NCBI GenBank assembly: GCA_927443345.1
Contig: CAKMKJ010000006.1
Location: forward strand, 1 to 64,000
DNA from: an uncultured Anaerolineaceae bacterium
Lineage (GTDB): Bacteria > Chloroflexota > Anaerolineae > Anaerolineales > Anaerolineaceae
DNA length: 64,000 nt
Direction: 5' to 3'
Shown: positions 44,328 through 53,643 of the stretch, piece by piece
Layout of the letters: every line of letters begins with the position of its first letter
Numbering within the stretch: position 1 is the stretch's first letter
Notes under the pieces: generated by a model
Databases searched by the model: none
What the model saw: only the letters and a program-made list of their open reading frames with translations
Told to the model about the DNA's origin: nothing
Translations under genes and position numbers: made by a program

Positions 44328-45719
44328 TTAGTTCTCAAGTATTTGATTTAAATCCAATAGAAAAGTATCACTTCGTTTGGTCGAAATTTCAATCAACTGA
44401 GGTGTGAATCCGGTTCGAGAACACAACGCAAATTGGATTTTCCTGTCACCTAATTCTCGTTCGACCAAATGTGCTTTTCTCTCAAGGTCAGCCAAAATAT
44501 TCGTCCCCACAGGTTGGTTACTCCATTTACATTCGACCAAAATTGCATCTTTTTCACCGACCACAATCAGATCAATCTCTTCGTTGGCACTCCACCAACG
44601 ACTTATTTTTTCAGGCAGGAATGATAATTTGCCAGATAGTCCGTTCCGCCAAAAATATTGTTGACAGATCTCTTCAAAAGCCAGGCTGGAGAAATGATCG
44701 ATTTCAGAAAGCACCTGGTTTTCCAGGATGAAATTGGTTCCACCACGCTCAAGTTGCGAGCGATTAGGGAGAACATAACGAAACCAAAAACGGAGGTAAT
44801 GGTCTTTCAACCGATAAACCCCCCGGCGGCTCTTTTGGGGTTGTGTTTCGGTTACCGGCACTAATCGCTCAATCAAGTGAAGCTGTTGTAAAGTATCCAG
44901 GTATGAAGTAGCTCCATCTATTCCAGTAGCTTGTTTAATTTCGTTCAAACGTGTTTTACCAGCCGCTATGGCCTGAAGAATAGCAAAGTAATTTCGGGGC
45001 TCCCGCAGCTCTTGTTGCAGGATGAAATGCACTTCATCGTACAAATACGAACCTCGTGTAAGTATGTTTTCCTGGATGTTCTCTTTAAGTGATTTATGAG
45101 GTTCGATTGTATGCAAATACGCCGGTGTACCACCATACACCGCATAAGCGCGTACTTGATCTTCCGTTGAAAAAGATGGGTAAAACTGACGGGCATCTTT
45201 AAATTGCAGCGGTTCCAGCAGGTATTGGGCAGTCCTTCTACCATAGAGCGGAGCCTGGTAACCCAGCACTGTTTCTTCCATCATTCCAATATACGATCCA
45301 CACAAGACAAGCATAATTTGAGAATTCTTAAAGGTTTGGTCCCAGGATTTTTGCAGTATTGAAGCCAGCGGTGGGTGTGCAGTAACCATATATGGAAACT
45401 CATCCAACACGACCACTAAACGCTCTTTCTGAGCTGCTTGACTCAGCGCTTGAAATAACGCTTCCCAACTGGAATAGACTGCGTCCAATTGCCCTGGAGC
45501 ATATAGTGTTGCATTTATTGCATTGGAAAGAGCAGTACGCAATGAGATTTCAGAACCCAAATCAGAGACAAAGAAAACAGCACGCTTTCCTTCACAAAAA
45601 CGGGCCATTAGCTCGGTCTTGCCCACCCGTCGGCGACCATAGAGAACAAAGAATTCTGCTTTACCAGACGCGTAACGCTTTTCAAGCAAATCGAGTTCAG
45701 AAAGTCGGTTTACGAACAT
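44328..45719 (-). CDS. AAA ATPase with C-terminal nuclease-like domain (DUF234)
   Basis: A 463-residue protein. Walker A is GRRRVGKTELM and Walker B LVVVLDEFPYM. A winged-helix-like middle (GIDGATSYLDTLQQLHLIERL) joins a C-terminal DUF234 domain with a PD-(D/E)xK-like nuclease signature EIDLIVVG-x4-ILVECKW. Such archaeal-type ATPases are widespread in Chloroflexota and Bacteroidetes as stand-alone genes. Their role is unresolved; a DNA or tRNA processing or toxin-like role has been suggested. No partner is adjacent. Start is supported by GAGAG. Confidence 0.85.
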   Translation of the reverse strand: MFVNRLSELDLLEKRYASGKAEFFVLYGRRRVGKTELMARFCEGKRAVFFVSDLGSEISLRTALSNAINATLYAPGQLDAVYSSWEALFQALSQAAQKERLVVVLDEFPYMVTAHPPLASILQKSWDQTFKNSQIMLVLCGSYIGMMEETVLGYQAPLYGRRTAQYLLEPLQFKDARQFYPSFSTEDQVRAYAVYGGTPAYLHTIEPHKSLKENIQENILTRGSYLYDEVHFILQQELREPRNYFAILQAIAAGKTRLNEIKQATGIDGATSYLDTLQQLHLIERLVPVTETQPQKSRRGVYRLKDHYLRFWFRYVLPNRSQLERGGTNFILENQVLSEIDHFSSLAFEEICQQYFWRNGLSGKLSFLPEKISRWWSANEEIDLIVVGEKDAILVECKWSNQPVGTNILADLERKAHLVERELGDRKIQFALCSRTGFTPQLIEISTKRSDTFLLDLNQILEN

Positions 45720-45936
45720 TTAGCTCTCTTTTCAAATAAGAAAATCACGATTATGATAATTTAGATTTCCTTATTTATTGTATCATAAAGTCGCTTCATT
45801 TTGGTTGGGGTGTGGTGGGTAACAAATTTGTTTGTGCAGTGGAGTCTTCTGTACGTTATTTCTTAAAATCATCACCCTGCCCCTCTCTAATCGTAGGCAA
45901 GAGTTGCAGGGTGAAAGATTTTATCTAGCATTTTCG

Positions 45937-48105
45937 TTATTGTTTTTTGTTCAGTTTCAACCTGATCTCGATGTACAAGAACAGCAGCATCACAGCCAGC
46001 AGCACGACCATCGTTGGCACAACCCACTTGAGCATGCTGATTCTGAATGCCTGCACGGCATCCACACCCGGAGCAACCGGAGTCTGTTCACTGGATGCTG
46101 AAACATTCTCACCAGTGGCGATGCCTGCATCCAGCCAGCCGGTTTCTTCGTTCTCGCCAGTCACAATCAAGAAGTTGTGTTTTGAAGCTTGTCTGCTGAC
46201 CAATCCATCCACAGCGTAAGTCAAACCCGCAGGAGTGCTTCCCAAGACCGCCAGCAGCACCTTGCTGGTGGTGGCGTCATATCCGCGGATGGCCAGGTAG
46301 CCGGCATCTTGACCCGCTTGAGGGCGTGTGACCATTTCAAGCGCACTCTGATCGCTCAGCAAGTTTTGTTCATCAAATACCAATGACGGGAATTGTGTCT
46401 TTTCAGTCAGGCTGACAAAATCAGAAGGCGCACCCACGAGAATCATACTGGCATTGGCAGCAAGGGTCGGGTCGATGGCATCAGCATAACCTGCATGGAG
46501 CTGCAAAATAGTATGGTCGGGCAATCCAGCGCCAAGCCAGCCGGCAAGCTTTGCCGCCGCCTGGATGTTACCAAATTCTCCCGGGGCAACCTGTATCAAA
46601 ACATTATCAAGACCAGACCCGGTCAGAAAGGCGTTGGGGAAATCACCAAAGTTTTTAGAAACCAATGATCCGCCGATGGCAGCTTCAAGTGGCATATGCA
46701 GCAGCGAACTTGAGCTGACGCGCATCCAGGCCATATTGGCGGTGGGGGCAGTGCACAAGTCGCGCGTATACAAGTCTGCCACAAATTCAACTGTGTTGCG
46801 TCCAGCGTGCACCAGGTTGGCAGGCATGATCAATTTGAACATGGCCTGGTTGGAGGTGTTGTCAGTGAGACGCAGGCTGACGGCTGGGTATCCATTCACC
46901 AACATTTGAAGGCCAGAACGCAGGTAATCCAATTGCTGTGAATGGCTGATCACCAAATCGAAACTGGCGTCGGCTCTTACCTTGTTACCTGCTGGCACGA
47001 AGAAATCAAAAGATTGTGACAGGCTGTTGGGTTTGGTGAAAACCAATTCACCCACACCAAGGTCATCGAGGGTCATATCTTCAAGCCCGGTCGCCGCTGC
47101 TACTGGATTGATGCCGCTCACCAGCATGGTTTTGGCGTCTCCGCCGGCAATCACTTGATCAGCACTGACTGCCTGGGCTGCCTTAACCAGACCCGTTTCA
47201 TCCCCGCTCACAAGCAATGCGTAACCGCCTGCCGGTTTGAAGAAGTAGATGAGACCCTCGCTGGCATTCACCTGAAAATCAGTAGTAATGCCAAGCGAAG
47301 AAAGTGAAAGAGACTTCAAAGAGTCTGTATTCGCTACCAGAATTACATTTTGACGGGTAGAAGCGGCAGGACGAAAATCTGCAAGCGATATGACTTCTGC
47401 AATGGTCTCTCCGTTTGAGATTTGGCCAATGCCCGCAGCCAAAACCATCGCTGCCTGCAGTTCACCAACACTCGGGTCAGCCGGCAAGGCTATCTTCAGA
47501 GGAACTGGCTGCACTGAATTCTTGATCACAAAAGGTGCCGGAAAATCGTTGAGCGTTAATGATGTCTGACTCTCATCATATCCAAAGGTGAGTTTGGATG
47601 TCGGCGAGATGGTCACACTGGAGAGCAGATTCATCAAACAAGAGATGGAGCCATCCCAGCGAATGGTCAGGATATTCACGCCATCGCGAGTGACCGGTGC
47701 AATAAGGGTGGCATCAAATTCGAAGCGCAAGGTTTGTTCGCCGCTGGTTTGTAGCGTATTGATGCCCACCATGGTGTCATTCAAAAACACACTCAGATCG
47801 CCGCCCACCAACCCGGATAGGGTCTGGTTGGATTCAGTGGCTACCAGGCTTGAAAAGAAAGCCATGATGTCGAGATCCAATGAGGCAGTGCCCTCAGGCT
47901 TCCAATCCGCAGGCATGTTAAAGGTAAATTCAACTTCAGAGGTTGGGCCGGTTAGGGTATGAGGAATCACCATCCCCAAATCAGTCAGGGTCAGATCCGC
48001 CTGGCCAGTTGTTTGTGCTTGAACCGGTCGAACGGATGCAAGGTTAACAATCAACCCTGCCAGAAGGATGAATCCAAAAAGTTTGTAAACGAATGAACGT
48101 TTCAT
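45937..48105 (-). CDS. BcsB-like cellulose synthase regulatory subunit
   Basis: A 722-residue secreted protein with a signal peptide (to about residue 30), a long beta-rich extracellular part and a single C-terminal transmembrane helix (about 693-716) with a short basic tail. The layout and the repeated carbohydrate-binding-like domains match BcsB, the periplasmic partner of the cellulose synthase BcsA, which needs c-di-GMP. No BcsA or glycosyltransferase gene is in this window. SD GGAGGAT precedes the ATG. It is downstream of a Wzz-like gene by 14 nt in the same direction. Confidence 0.85.
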   Translation of the reverse strand: MKRSFVYKLFGFILLAGLIVNLASVRPVQAQTTGQADLTLTDLGMVIPHTLTGPTSEVEFTFNMPADWKPEGTASLDLDIMAFFSSLVATESNQTLSGLVGGDLSVFLNDTMVGINTLQTSGEQTLRFEFDATLIAPVTRDGVNILTIRWDGSISCLMNLLSSVTISPTSKLTFGYDESQTSLTLNDFPAPFVIKNSVQPVPLKIALPADPSVGELQAAMVLAAGIGQISNGETIAEVISLADFRPAASTRQNVILVANTDSLKSLSLSSLGITTDFQVNASEGLIYFFKPAGGYALLVSGDETGLVKAAQAVSADQVIAGGDAKTMLVSGINPVAAATGLEDMTLDDLGVGELVFTKPNSLSQSFDFFVPAGNKVRADASFDLVISHSQQLDYLRSGLQMLVNGYPAVSLRLTDNTSNQAMFKLIMPANLVHAGRNTVEFVADLYTRDLCTAPTANMAWMRVSSSSLLHMPLEAAIGGSLVSKNFGDFPNAFLTGSGLDNVLIQVAPGEFGNIQAAAKLAGWLGAGLPDHTILQLHAGYADAIDPTLAANASMILVGAPSDFVSLTEKTQFPSLVFDEQNLLSDQSALEMVTRPQAGQDAGYLAIRGYDATTSKVLLAVLGSTPAGLTYAVDGLVSRQASKHNFLIVTGENEETGWLDAGIATGENVSASSEQTPVAPGVDAVQAFRISMLKWVVPTMVVLLAVMLLFLYIEIRLKLNKKQ

Positions 48106-48119
48106 GTCATCCTCCTTTG

Positions 48120-49211
48120 TCAGTTTCCCATGACCATTTTGTCAGCACCGGAGCGGGCATCTTTGACCGCTTCTTCGACACGAATGATCATCTGGTCACT
48201 GGAATCATCAGGCAGGCGGGTAACCACACCGGCAACAGGGGTTAAGAAAATCTTCTCGCCAGATTCCGTCTGGATGGGTTCTTCAAGTGCCGCGATCAGG
48301 CGTTCAAATGTTTTCTTGGCCGGGAAGTCAGGCGTAGTTGGCAGCAAAACACCAAACTCAAGACGGCTCCATCGACCAACAAGGTCGTTGCCGCGCAACT
48401 GATCATGCAACCGTTCAACCACATTCTGCAGCAAAATGGAAGTAATGCGCTCTGGCAATCCATCGATCAGGTCTTCAAGGCCTTGAAGATAGATCACACC
48501 AAAGGCCACTGGAACCTCTTTTGGCTTGATCAGTTCTGTGGTAAACGACCTCAGCAAGTATTTTCTGGTGAAAGCCAGTGATTGCTTGTCTGTGATCGAT
48601 CGTTCACGCAAAGCTTCAAGAGGTGTACGCAAGACCTCTCGCAGCAGCAAGAATATGATCCCGGCGAGAAGGCCGGCACCGGCGGCTATCAGTAGATCAA
48701 GGAAGGGACGCGGTCTAAAAGGTATGGTGGGTTCAACCGCGGTATCCAGAAAGACGATGTCATAAACCTGATAGATGCTTTTAATGTAGCTGATGCCATT
48801 CTGGCCAATATTGTTGGCCAGCAAGGTAACTGATTGAGGATCAGGTCCCTCGACATGCAGCACCAGAATGTTGGTGTCTGTTTGCACTTCGGAGTAGACA
48901 CGCATCTCTTTCAACGCGCCTTCATCTAATTGCAGGCGGCTGATCGTATCTTGATACACCCGGTTGCTATCCAAAATATCCGCGTAGGTGGTTGAGATGG
49001 TTCGCTTATCCAGTGTATCCAGACTGCTGACCACGTCACGACTGCTGGTCAATGTATTATTTGGATAGACCAGGAATTTTGCCGATGCCCGGTACATTGG
49101 CGTGACCAGCACCGTCCAGATCAATGCCCCAACTGCAAAAGCTGAGACAAAGATCACCAAAATCCGCCATCCTCTTTGAAATCTCGTAAAACTGGTTCGG
49201 TTCGTTGACAT
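48120..49211 (-). CDS. Wzz-like chain-length protein fused to a degenerate GGDEF-like domain
   Basis: A 363-residue protein. TM1 is about residues 14-34 and TM2 about 168-190. Between them lies a Wzz-type extracytoplasmic region (PMYRASAKFLVYP, then ISTTYADILDSN), as in polysaccharide co-polymerases. The cytoplasmic C-terminal 170 residues resemble a diguanylate cyclase fold, but the position of GGDEF reads SRLEF, so it should be inactive and may serve as a c-di-GMP-sensing or oligomerisation domain. Together with the BcsB-like gene it points to regulated exopolysaccharide export. GAGGAGGATGT precedes the ATG. Confidence 0.78.
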   Translation of the reverse strand: MSTNRTSFTRFQRGWRILVIFVSAFAVGALIWTVLVTPMYRASAKFLVYPNNTLTSSRDVVSSLDTLDKRTISTTYADILDSNRVYQDTISRLQLDEGALKEMRVYSEVQTDTNILVLHVEGPDPQSVTLLANNIGQNGISYIKSIYQVYDIVFLDTAVEPTIPFRPRPFLDLLIAAGAGLLAGIIFLLLREVLRTPLEALRERSITDKQSLAFTRKYLLRSFTTELIKPKEVPVAFGVIYLQGLEDLIDGLPERITSILLQNVVERLHDQLRGNDLVGRWSRLEFGVLLPTTPDFPAKKTFERLIAALEEPIQTESGEKIFLTPVAGVVTRLPDDSSDQMIIRVEEAVKDARSGADKMVMGN

Positions 49212-49237
49212 ACATCCTCCTCTTTTAAGAACAATCG

Positions 49238-50029
49238 CTATTCAAGCGGGGCAATCACAAATAACCTGCCCCACGAATCTTCATTACCCTGGGCGATACA
49301 AGTTTGAAATGTTGTACGCGTTCCGCCGCCATAAACGCGGTAGAACAGATCAGTGGAACTAAGCGTTTCACCGCTTGACAGGCTGACAAAGTTGCTGGTC
49401 GGGCTGTTTGGACTGAGTGCCTGAAATTCTTCTGAATAAGAAACATAGTATTCATCTGTCGTGCCATCACCGTAGATCAATGTTACCGATTGGCCAGAAC
49501 GAAGACTAAAGAAGTAGGCGCCAGAAAGGTAGTTATGCGCCAGCAGCCCCGTATTGCCGGTTATGTTTCTAACCATGCCAAAGTAGGTAGCCGTGTTGGG
49601 CAAGGATGAAACATAAGCTGCATCGGATGAAGGCTGCGGAACCACCCGCAGAGATAAAACGTCTTCAACATAAACGCCAACGACCTGACCGGCATTACCA
49701 TTTTTAAGATTTTCAATAAAAGTATCCAAAAAAGGCGGCGGCAGCGGTGTCGGCGTGGGAAGTGGTGTGGCAGTGCTAACCGGTGTGGCAGTCTCAGTTG
49801 GGGTGGCTGTATTTTCGGGGGTCTGGGTTAATGTCGGTGTTGAAGATACTGCAGGAGTGATCGTCGCCGTAGCGGTTGAAGTAAATTGTTTGGTTGGTGT
49901 GTACAGATGCACCATGTTTGCACCTGAATTGGAACCGCCGCTATTCTTAAACTGACAGCCCGTAAAGATTAGGCAGGCAGCTATTAAAAATAATAAAGGG
50001 AACGCAAATTTGCGTTGGAATATTCTCAA
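49238..50029 (-). CDS. Sortase-like lipoprotein
   Basis: A 263-residue lipoprotein starting at a TTG codon (no ATG precedes the lipobox). The lipobox is FTGC (Cys25), then a Thr/Pro linker to about residue 97. The rest matches a sortase fold: His165 in LLAHNY, Cys244 in FQTCIA and Arg255 in WGRLFVI have the order and spacing of the sortase triad. Lipid anchoring is unusual for sortases, which mostly use a membrane helix. It is 26 nt upstream of the Wzz-like gene, and its substrate is unknown. Confidence 0.75.
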   Translation of the reverse strand: MRIFQRKFAFPLLFLIAACLIFTGCQFKNSGGSNSGANMVHLYTPTKQFTSTATATITPAVSSTPTLTQTPENTATPTETATPVSTATPLPTPTPLPPPFLDTFIENLKNGNAGQVVGVYVEDVLSLRVVPQPSSDAAYVSSLPNTATYFGMVRNITGNTGLLAHNYLSGAYFFSLRSGQSVTLIYGDGTTDEYYVSYSEEFQALSPNSPTSNFVSLSSGETLSSTDLFYRVYGGGTRTTFQTCIAQGNEDSWGRLFVIAPLE

Positions 50030-50160
50030 GGTTTATCTGACCAGTTCAATAGTTAGGCAGGGATTTTACGATAACTCCCTAATTTGATTATAGGCGAGTT
50101 TTAGTCGAAATCAATAAGGTTCCCGTAAAGAAGAGGCGTTTTCCATTAAGGGTAATTTAT

Positions 50161-50188
50161 AAAAAAAAGAGACAAATTATTGTCCCGG
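50161..50188 (-). terminator. Terminator of the YjfB-like gene
   Basis: GAGACA (50169-50175 region) pairs with TGTCCC across an AT-rich loop with one G-T pair; read leftward it is followed by eight T residues. Confidence 0.6.
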
Positions 50189-50208
50189 TAAATTTTTAGC
50201 GTCTTAAA

Positions 50209-50412
50209 TTATGCAGTACGGTTGACGATTTGGCCGGTGCCATCCAAAGAGGAGTTCTGAATCATTTTGACCAAAGCCGCAGCTTGCGCTTCATGTTGAT
50301 CCATCTGATTCTTCATCACCGCCATCGAAATCTCATTACGAATCTGCGTGTTCGAGCGGTTCGTGAGCGAACTGGCTAAAACGTCTTCCATGGATGTACC
50401 AGAAACTATCAT
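50209..50412 (-). CDS. YjfB-like small putative motility protein
   Basis: A 67-residue protein fitting the putative motility protein family (YjfB): a helical stretch IRNEISMAVMKNQMDQHEAQ followed by a Gly-containing tail. The family is known mainly from association with flagellar regulons; its function is unresolved. No flagellar gene is in this window. It sits alone, with a terminator 20 nt past its stop. Confidence 0.65.
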   Translation of the reverse strand: MIVSGTSMEDVLASSLTNRSNTQIRNEISMAVMKNQMDQHEAQAAALVKMIQNSSLDGTGQIVNRTA

Positions 50413-50531
50413 AATAATATTTTCGGTAGTTTTTCTGAAAAGTTAAACCAGTTTGTGCTATAACTGGTAAATAAATTGGATGTTCGTATTCAATCCAATC
50501 ATTAATCTTAAAATCTGGTGGAGAGTTCCTG

Positions 50532-50972
50532 TTGTCGATAATGCCTTTTTGGAAAACCAAACCGCTTGACCAACTTACCCCCGAAGAGTGGGAGTCTCTA
50601 TGCGACGGCTGCGCCAAGTGCTGTCTGATCAAGTTTGAAGATGAAGATTCTGGACGCATTTATCACACCAACGTGGTATGTAAACTGCTTGAAATTTTCC
50701 ACTGCAAATGCACGCGTTATGACGAACGATCGGTGTTGGTGCCAGAATGCCTTACTCTGGATGCCACCCTGGCCGGCAGCTTAAAATGGATGCCCGACAC
50801 CTGCGCCTATCGGTTGCTGGCAGAAGGCAAGAACCTGCCAATATGGCATCCGCTGGTGAGCGGCGACCCAAAATCGGTGCACAAGGCGGGTATCTCGGTA
50901 CGCGGCAAGGTGGTCTCAGCTAAGGATGTCGACCCGGATGACCTGCCCGATTATGTTGTGGATGATGATTAA
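50532..50972 (+). CDS. UPF0260 (YcgN) Cys-cluster protein
   Basis: A 146-residue protein of the YcgN/UPF0260 family. The eight Cys are arranged as CDGCAKCCL, a central CKLLEIFHCKCTRY, and later single Cys in PECLTL and DTCAYRLL. The cluster suggests metal or Fe-S binding; the role is not established. The frame starts at TTG 50532, 7 nt after GGAGAG; an ATG three codons later (50541) is the alternative. Divergent from the leftward YjfB-like gene. Confidence 0.85.
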   Translation: MSIMPFWKTKPLDQLTPEEWESLCDGCAKCCLIKFEDEDSGRIYHTNVVCKLLEIFHCKCTRYDERSVLVPECLTLDATLAGSLKWMPDTCAYRLLAEGKNLPIWHPLVSGDPKSVHKAGISVRGKVVSAKDVDPDDLPDYVVDDD

Positions 50973-50981
50973 TTTACTCTA

Positions 50982-52484
50982 TTAGCGAATTATTCTGGAG
51001 TTGATGCCGGCGTTTTGGCTGGCTGTGATAATTTGGGCACCTTTCACTAGACTGGTTTGAAACTGTTTCTCCCCTGGTAAAGCAGTCCAACCACTTAAAA
51101 CCAACGGCAGAGGATCTCCTGCACCGATCCACTCACCTTTATACTTTCGGGCAAAGTGCACATGGGTTCCCGTGGCGAGACCGCCTTCACATGAGGGATG
51201 GCCGATGGGATCATCTAGTCTAACGCGTGTTCCCTGAGCGATGCTATCCTGTTTGGCAATGTGCATGTAAAAAAGTTGCCAACCGGTCTTCATCATTTGT
51301 TCATCTTCAAGTGCAATCACCACGATATTTTCGGATGATCGAACGACGACTCCAGGCGCGGCTGAAAGCACCCATGCTCTGGATGTTGAACAGCGAGGTT
51401 CCCCCGTGAGGGGTGCAAAATCCAAAGCACCAGAGGGCGTGCCGGAATTCCAATCCACATGCAGCCCGCCAGTGAGTGCCCACTCCTCACCCGGGGCAAA
51501 AGGTAATTCAAGAAGTGGCGGCTCGAGGTTTCCAGAAAATAGTGGTTCGACACTTTCTGCCCTTTGCCAGTAGTCTCCAAACAATTGTTGATAAAGGTTG
51601 AGAAAGTTATCAGGACCGTAGAGGTTGGCTTCCCAGGCGCTTTGCGGATATATTTGTGCGAAAAAGTATTGCAGCGCCACCGAACCTGCATTGGATTGCG
51701 GCGCAATCCGAAGTGCACTGCCATTAAAAAAATTGAGTGAAGTGAATAGACCTTCCCGCCAACCGTAATATCCCTTATTGAGCAATTTTGCCGCCAGAGA
51801 ACACTCTAAAAAAAAGCCCCGATAATCAGAAAAATGAAAGCCCAATGGGTAAGTATGATCAATGGTTGCAGGCAGGCTGGTCAACCAATGCGAACGATAT
51901 TCAATGACTGCCAGTAACAAGCGTGGATTTACAGAAGTATTCGTTGCCACGCGCCTCACAATTTCAGCACCTGATAGAAGCTCTGCTCCTACCTGCTGCT
52001 GAAAATTGGCCAAATAGCCGCCTGAAGCGAGGATGTAGCCCTGAATATCAAAATCATCCGCACTGGGTGAAAAGATCACTTCACTATCTGGAAGAAGTTT
52101 GTCTGAAGAATAGTTCATGCCGATTGCATCAGAAATTTGCAAAAGCTGACCGGGTGTGATCATTTTGTAAGGGTCAAGCGGACGGTCAGAATTGATCTGG
52201 TTTGGTTCAACGCCAAAATGTTTCGCTACTGAATTTAATGTGTCTCCAGATTGGGCGTAGTATTGATATCTTCCGTCAATAACAGTCATCGGCGTTTGGA
52301 TGAGCTGTATGTATGAATTTGTTGAAGTGGTTGGATTTGTAGATTCTGCCGACTGGGTCTGATAAGAACGTGATGTTGGAAAAGGAATTTCGCTGGCATA
52401 ATCACGAGGTTTAGGGAAAGGAAAATTACACCCGCTTATTAATATTAGCAGCAGCGATATTGAAGCAATGACTCTTTTTTTCAA
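50982..52484 (-). CDS. LysM/M23 lipoprotein, predicted cell-wall hydrolase
   Basis: A 500-residue lipoprotein with a TTG start and lipobox LISGC. After a Ser/Thr-rich linker come a LysM domain (YYAQSGDTLNSVAKHFGVEP, about 70-115), then a helical region with TSVNPRLLLAVIEYRS that resembles lytic transglycosylase-like folds. Last is a LytM/M23 endopeptidase-like domain with LHVDWN, GALDFAP and GTHVHFAR, the HxH pattern of zinc M23 peptidases. It would bind and cut peptidoglycan at the outer surface of the membrane. Its own gene only, converging on the YcgN gene. Confidence 0.82.
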   Translation of the reverse strand: MKKRVIASISLLLILISGCNFPFPKPRDYASEIPFPTSRSYQTQSAESTNPTTSTNSYIQLIQTPMTVIDGRYQYYAQSGDTLNSVAKHFGVEPNQINSDRPLDPYKMITPGQLLQISDAIGMNYSSDKLLPDSEVIFSPSADDFDIQGYILASGGYLANFQQQVGAELLSGAEIVRRVATNTSVNPRLLLAVIEYRSHWLTSLPATIDHTYPLGFHFSDYRGFFLECSLAAKLLNKGYYGWREGLFTSLNFFNGSALRIAPQSNAGSVALQYFFAQIYPQSAWEANLYGPDNFLNLYQQLFGDYWQRAESVEPLFSGNLEPPLLELPFAPGEEWALTGGLHVDWNSGTPSGALDFAPLTGEPRCSTSRAWVLSAAPGVVVRSSENIVVIALEDEQMMKTGWQLFYMHIAKQDSIAQGTRVRLDDPIGHPSCEGGLATGTHVHFARKYKGEWIGAGDPLPLVLSGWTALPGEKQFQTSLVKGAQIITASQNAGINSRIIR

Positions 52485-52619
52485 TTTTTACTTTCTAAAA
52501 AAGCGAAAACCTAATACAACTAAAATATGTCTAATTTGATTATACAATCATTAGATACTGGCAAGTCCATCTTCTGTTTATATCATCCAGACAACCTCTG
52601 TTAAAAAGCAAAACAGGAA

Positions 52620-52655
52620 TATAATAATGCACAGACCATCCCTCCCCGCGGGGAG
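52620..52655 (+). promoter_or_regulatory. fba promoter region and palindromic leader hairpin
   Basis: A -10 TATAAT (52620-52625) has a weak -35 CTGTTA (52598-52603). The 5' leader carries a perfect 14-bp palindrome, CTCCCCGCGGGGAG (52642-52655), followed by AAGGAGA and the ATG. The CCCCGCGG core is shared with the hairpins at 27962 and 53644. Confidence 0.5.
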
Positions 52656-52675
52656 CTAATCTTAAGGAGAATGAC

Positions 52676-53626
52676 ATGATCGTTACCACGAAAGAACTGT
52701 TTAAAGCCGCATACGGCAAGTACGCCATTGGTGCCTATAACATCAACAATCTGGAACAGGCCATGGGTCTCTTCCGCGGATGTGTTGACAGCCAGGCTCC
52801 CTTCATTATTCAGATCAGCAAAGGCGCACGCAGCTACACGCATAAAACCATGCTCGAAGGCCTCATCCGCTCTGCTGACCAGGTTTTCCCCGATGCCATT
52901 TTTGCCGTCCATCTTGATCACGGCGACGAAGAAACCTGCTATGACTGCATCAACAGCGGATTCTATTCCTCCGTCATGATCGACGCCTCGGCAGAATCTT
53001 TTGAAAAGAACATTGAGATTACCAAGCGTGTCGTAGATGTCGCCCACAAAAAAGGCATTGTGGTCGAAGCCGAACTCGGCCAGCTCGGTGGTGTTGAAGA
53101 ACATGTAAATGTGGATGAAGCCAACGCCAAGCTCACTGATCCCAAACAGGCTGCTGAGTTCGTCAAACAAACCGGCTGCGATTCTCTGGCCTGTGCCATC
53201 GGCACCAGCCACGGCGCTTTCAAGTTCAGCGGTTCCCAGGGCTTACACTTCGATGTCCTCGAACAAATCCAGAAAGTCCTCCCCAACTTCCCGCTGGTCA
53301 TGCACGGTTCATCCTCTGTGCCTCAAGACGAAGTGGCTCGCATTAACGCTGCTGGCGGTAAGCTTGCCGGCGCCAAGGGTGTGGATCCCACACAATTCAA
53401 ACGCGCTGCTGAACTCGGCGTCACCAAGATCAACATTGACACCGACGGCCGCCTGGTCTGGACCCGCGTCCATCGCGAATACTTCCTCGAGCACCCCGAA
53501 GGATTCGACCTGCGCCCCGTAGGCAAAATCTTCATGACTGAATATGCCAAGTTCATTGAACAGAAGAACAATTACCTCGGCAGCAACAACCAGATCGACG
53601 CCGTCCGCGCCATCTTAAGCAAGTAA
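52676..53626 (+). CDS. fba: Class II fructose-bisphosphate aldolase
   Basis: Cleaves fructose 1,6-bisphosphate in glycolysis and acts in reverse in gluconeogenesis. The 316-residue protein has zinc ligands in VHLDHGDE and the VVEAELGQLGG segment; the later block GTSHGAFKFSG contributes ligand His, and the C-terminal part has VMHGSSSVP with NIDTDGRL. All class II hallmarks are intact. AAGGAGA precedes the ATG, and the gene stands alone with its own terminator. Confidence 0.95.
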   Translation: MIVTTKELFKAAYGKYAIGAYNINNLEQAMGLFRGCVDSQAPFIIQISKGARSYTHKTMLEGLIRSADQVFPDAIFAVHLDHGDEETCYDCINSGFYSSVMIDASAESFEKNIEITKRVVDVAHKKGIVVEAELGQLGGVEEHVNVDEANAKLTDPKQAAEFVKQTGCDSLACAIGTSHGAFKFSGSQGLHFDVLEQIQKVLPNFPLVMHGSSSVPQDEVARINAAGGKLAGAKGVDPTQFKRAAELGVTKINIDTDGRLVWTRVHREYFLEHPEGFDLRPVGKIFMTEYAKFIEQKNNYLGSNNQIDAVRAILSK

Positions 53627-53643
53627 ATTTTGCATCGTTTTAT

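Noticed and set aside
45865-45927. CACCCTGC/GCAGGGTG inverted repeat past the BcsB gene
   Set aside because: The loop is about 45 nt with no clear T-run, so I cannot call it a terminator.
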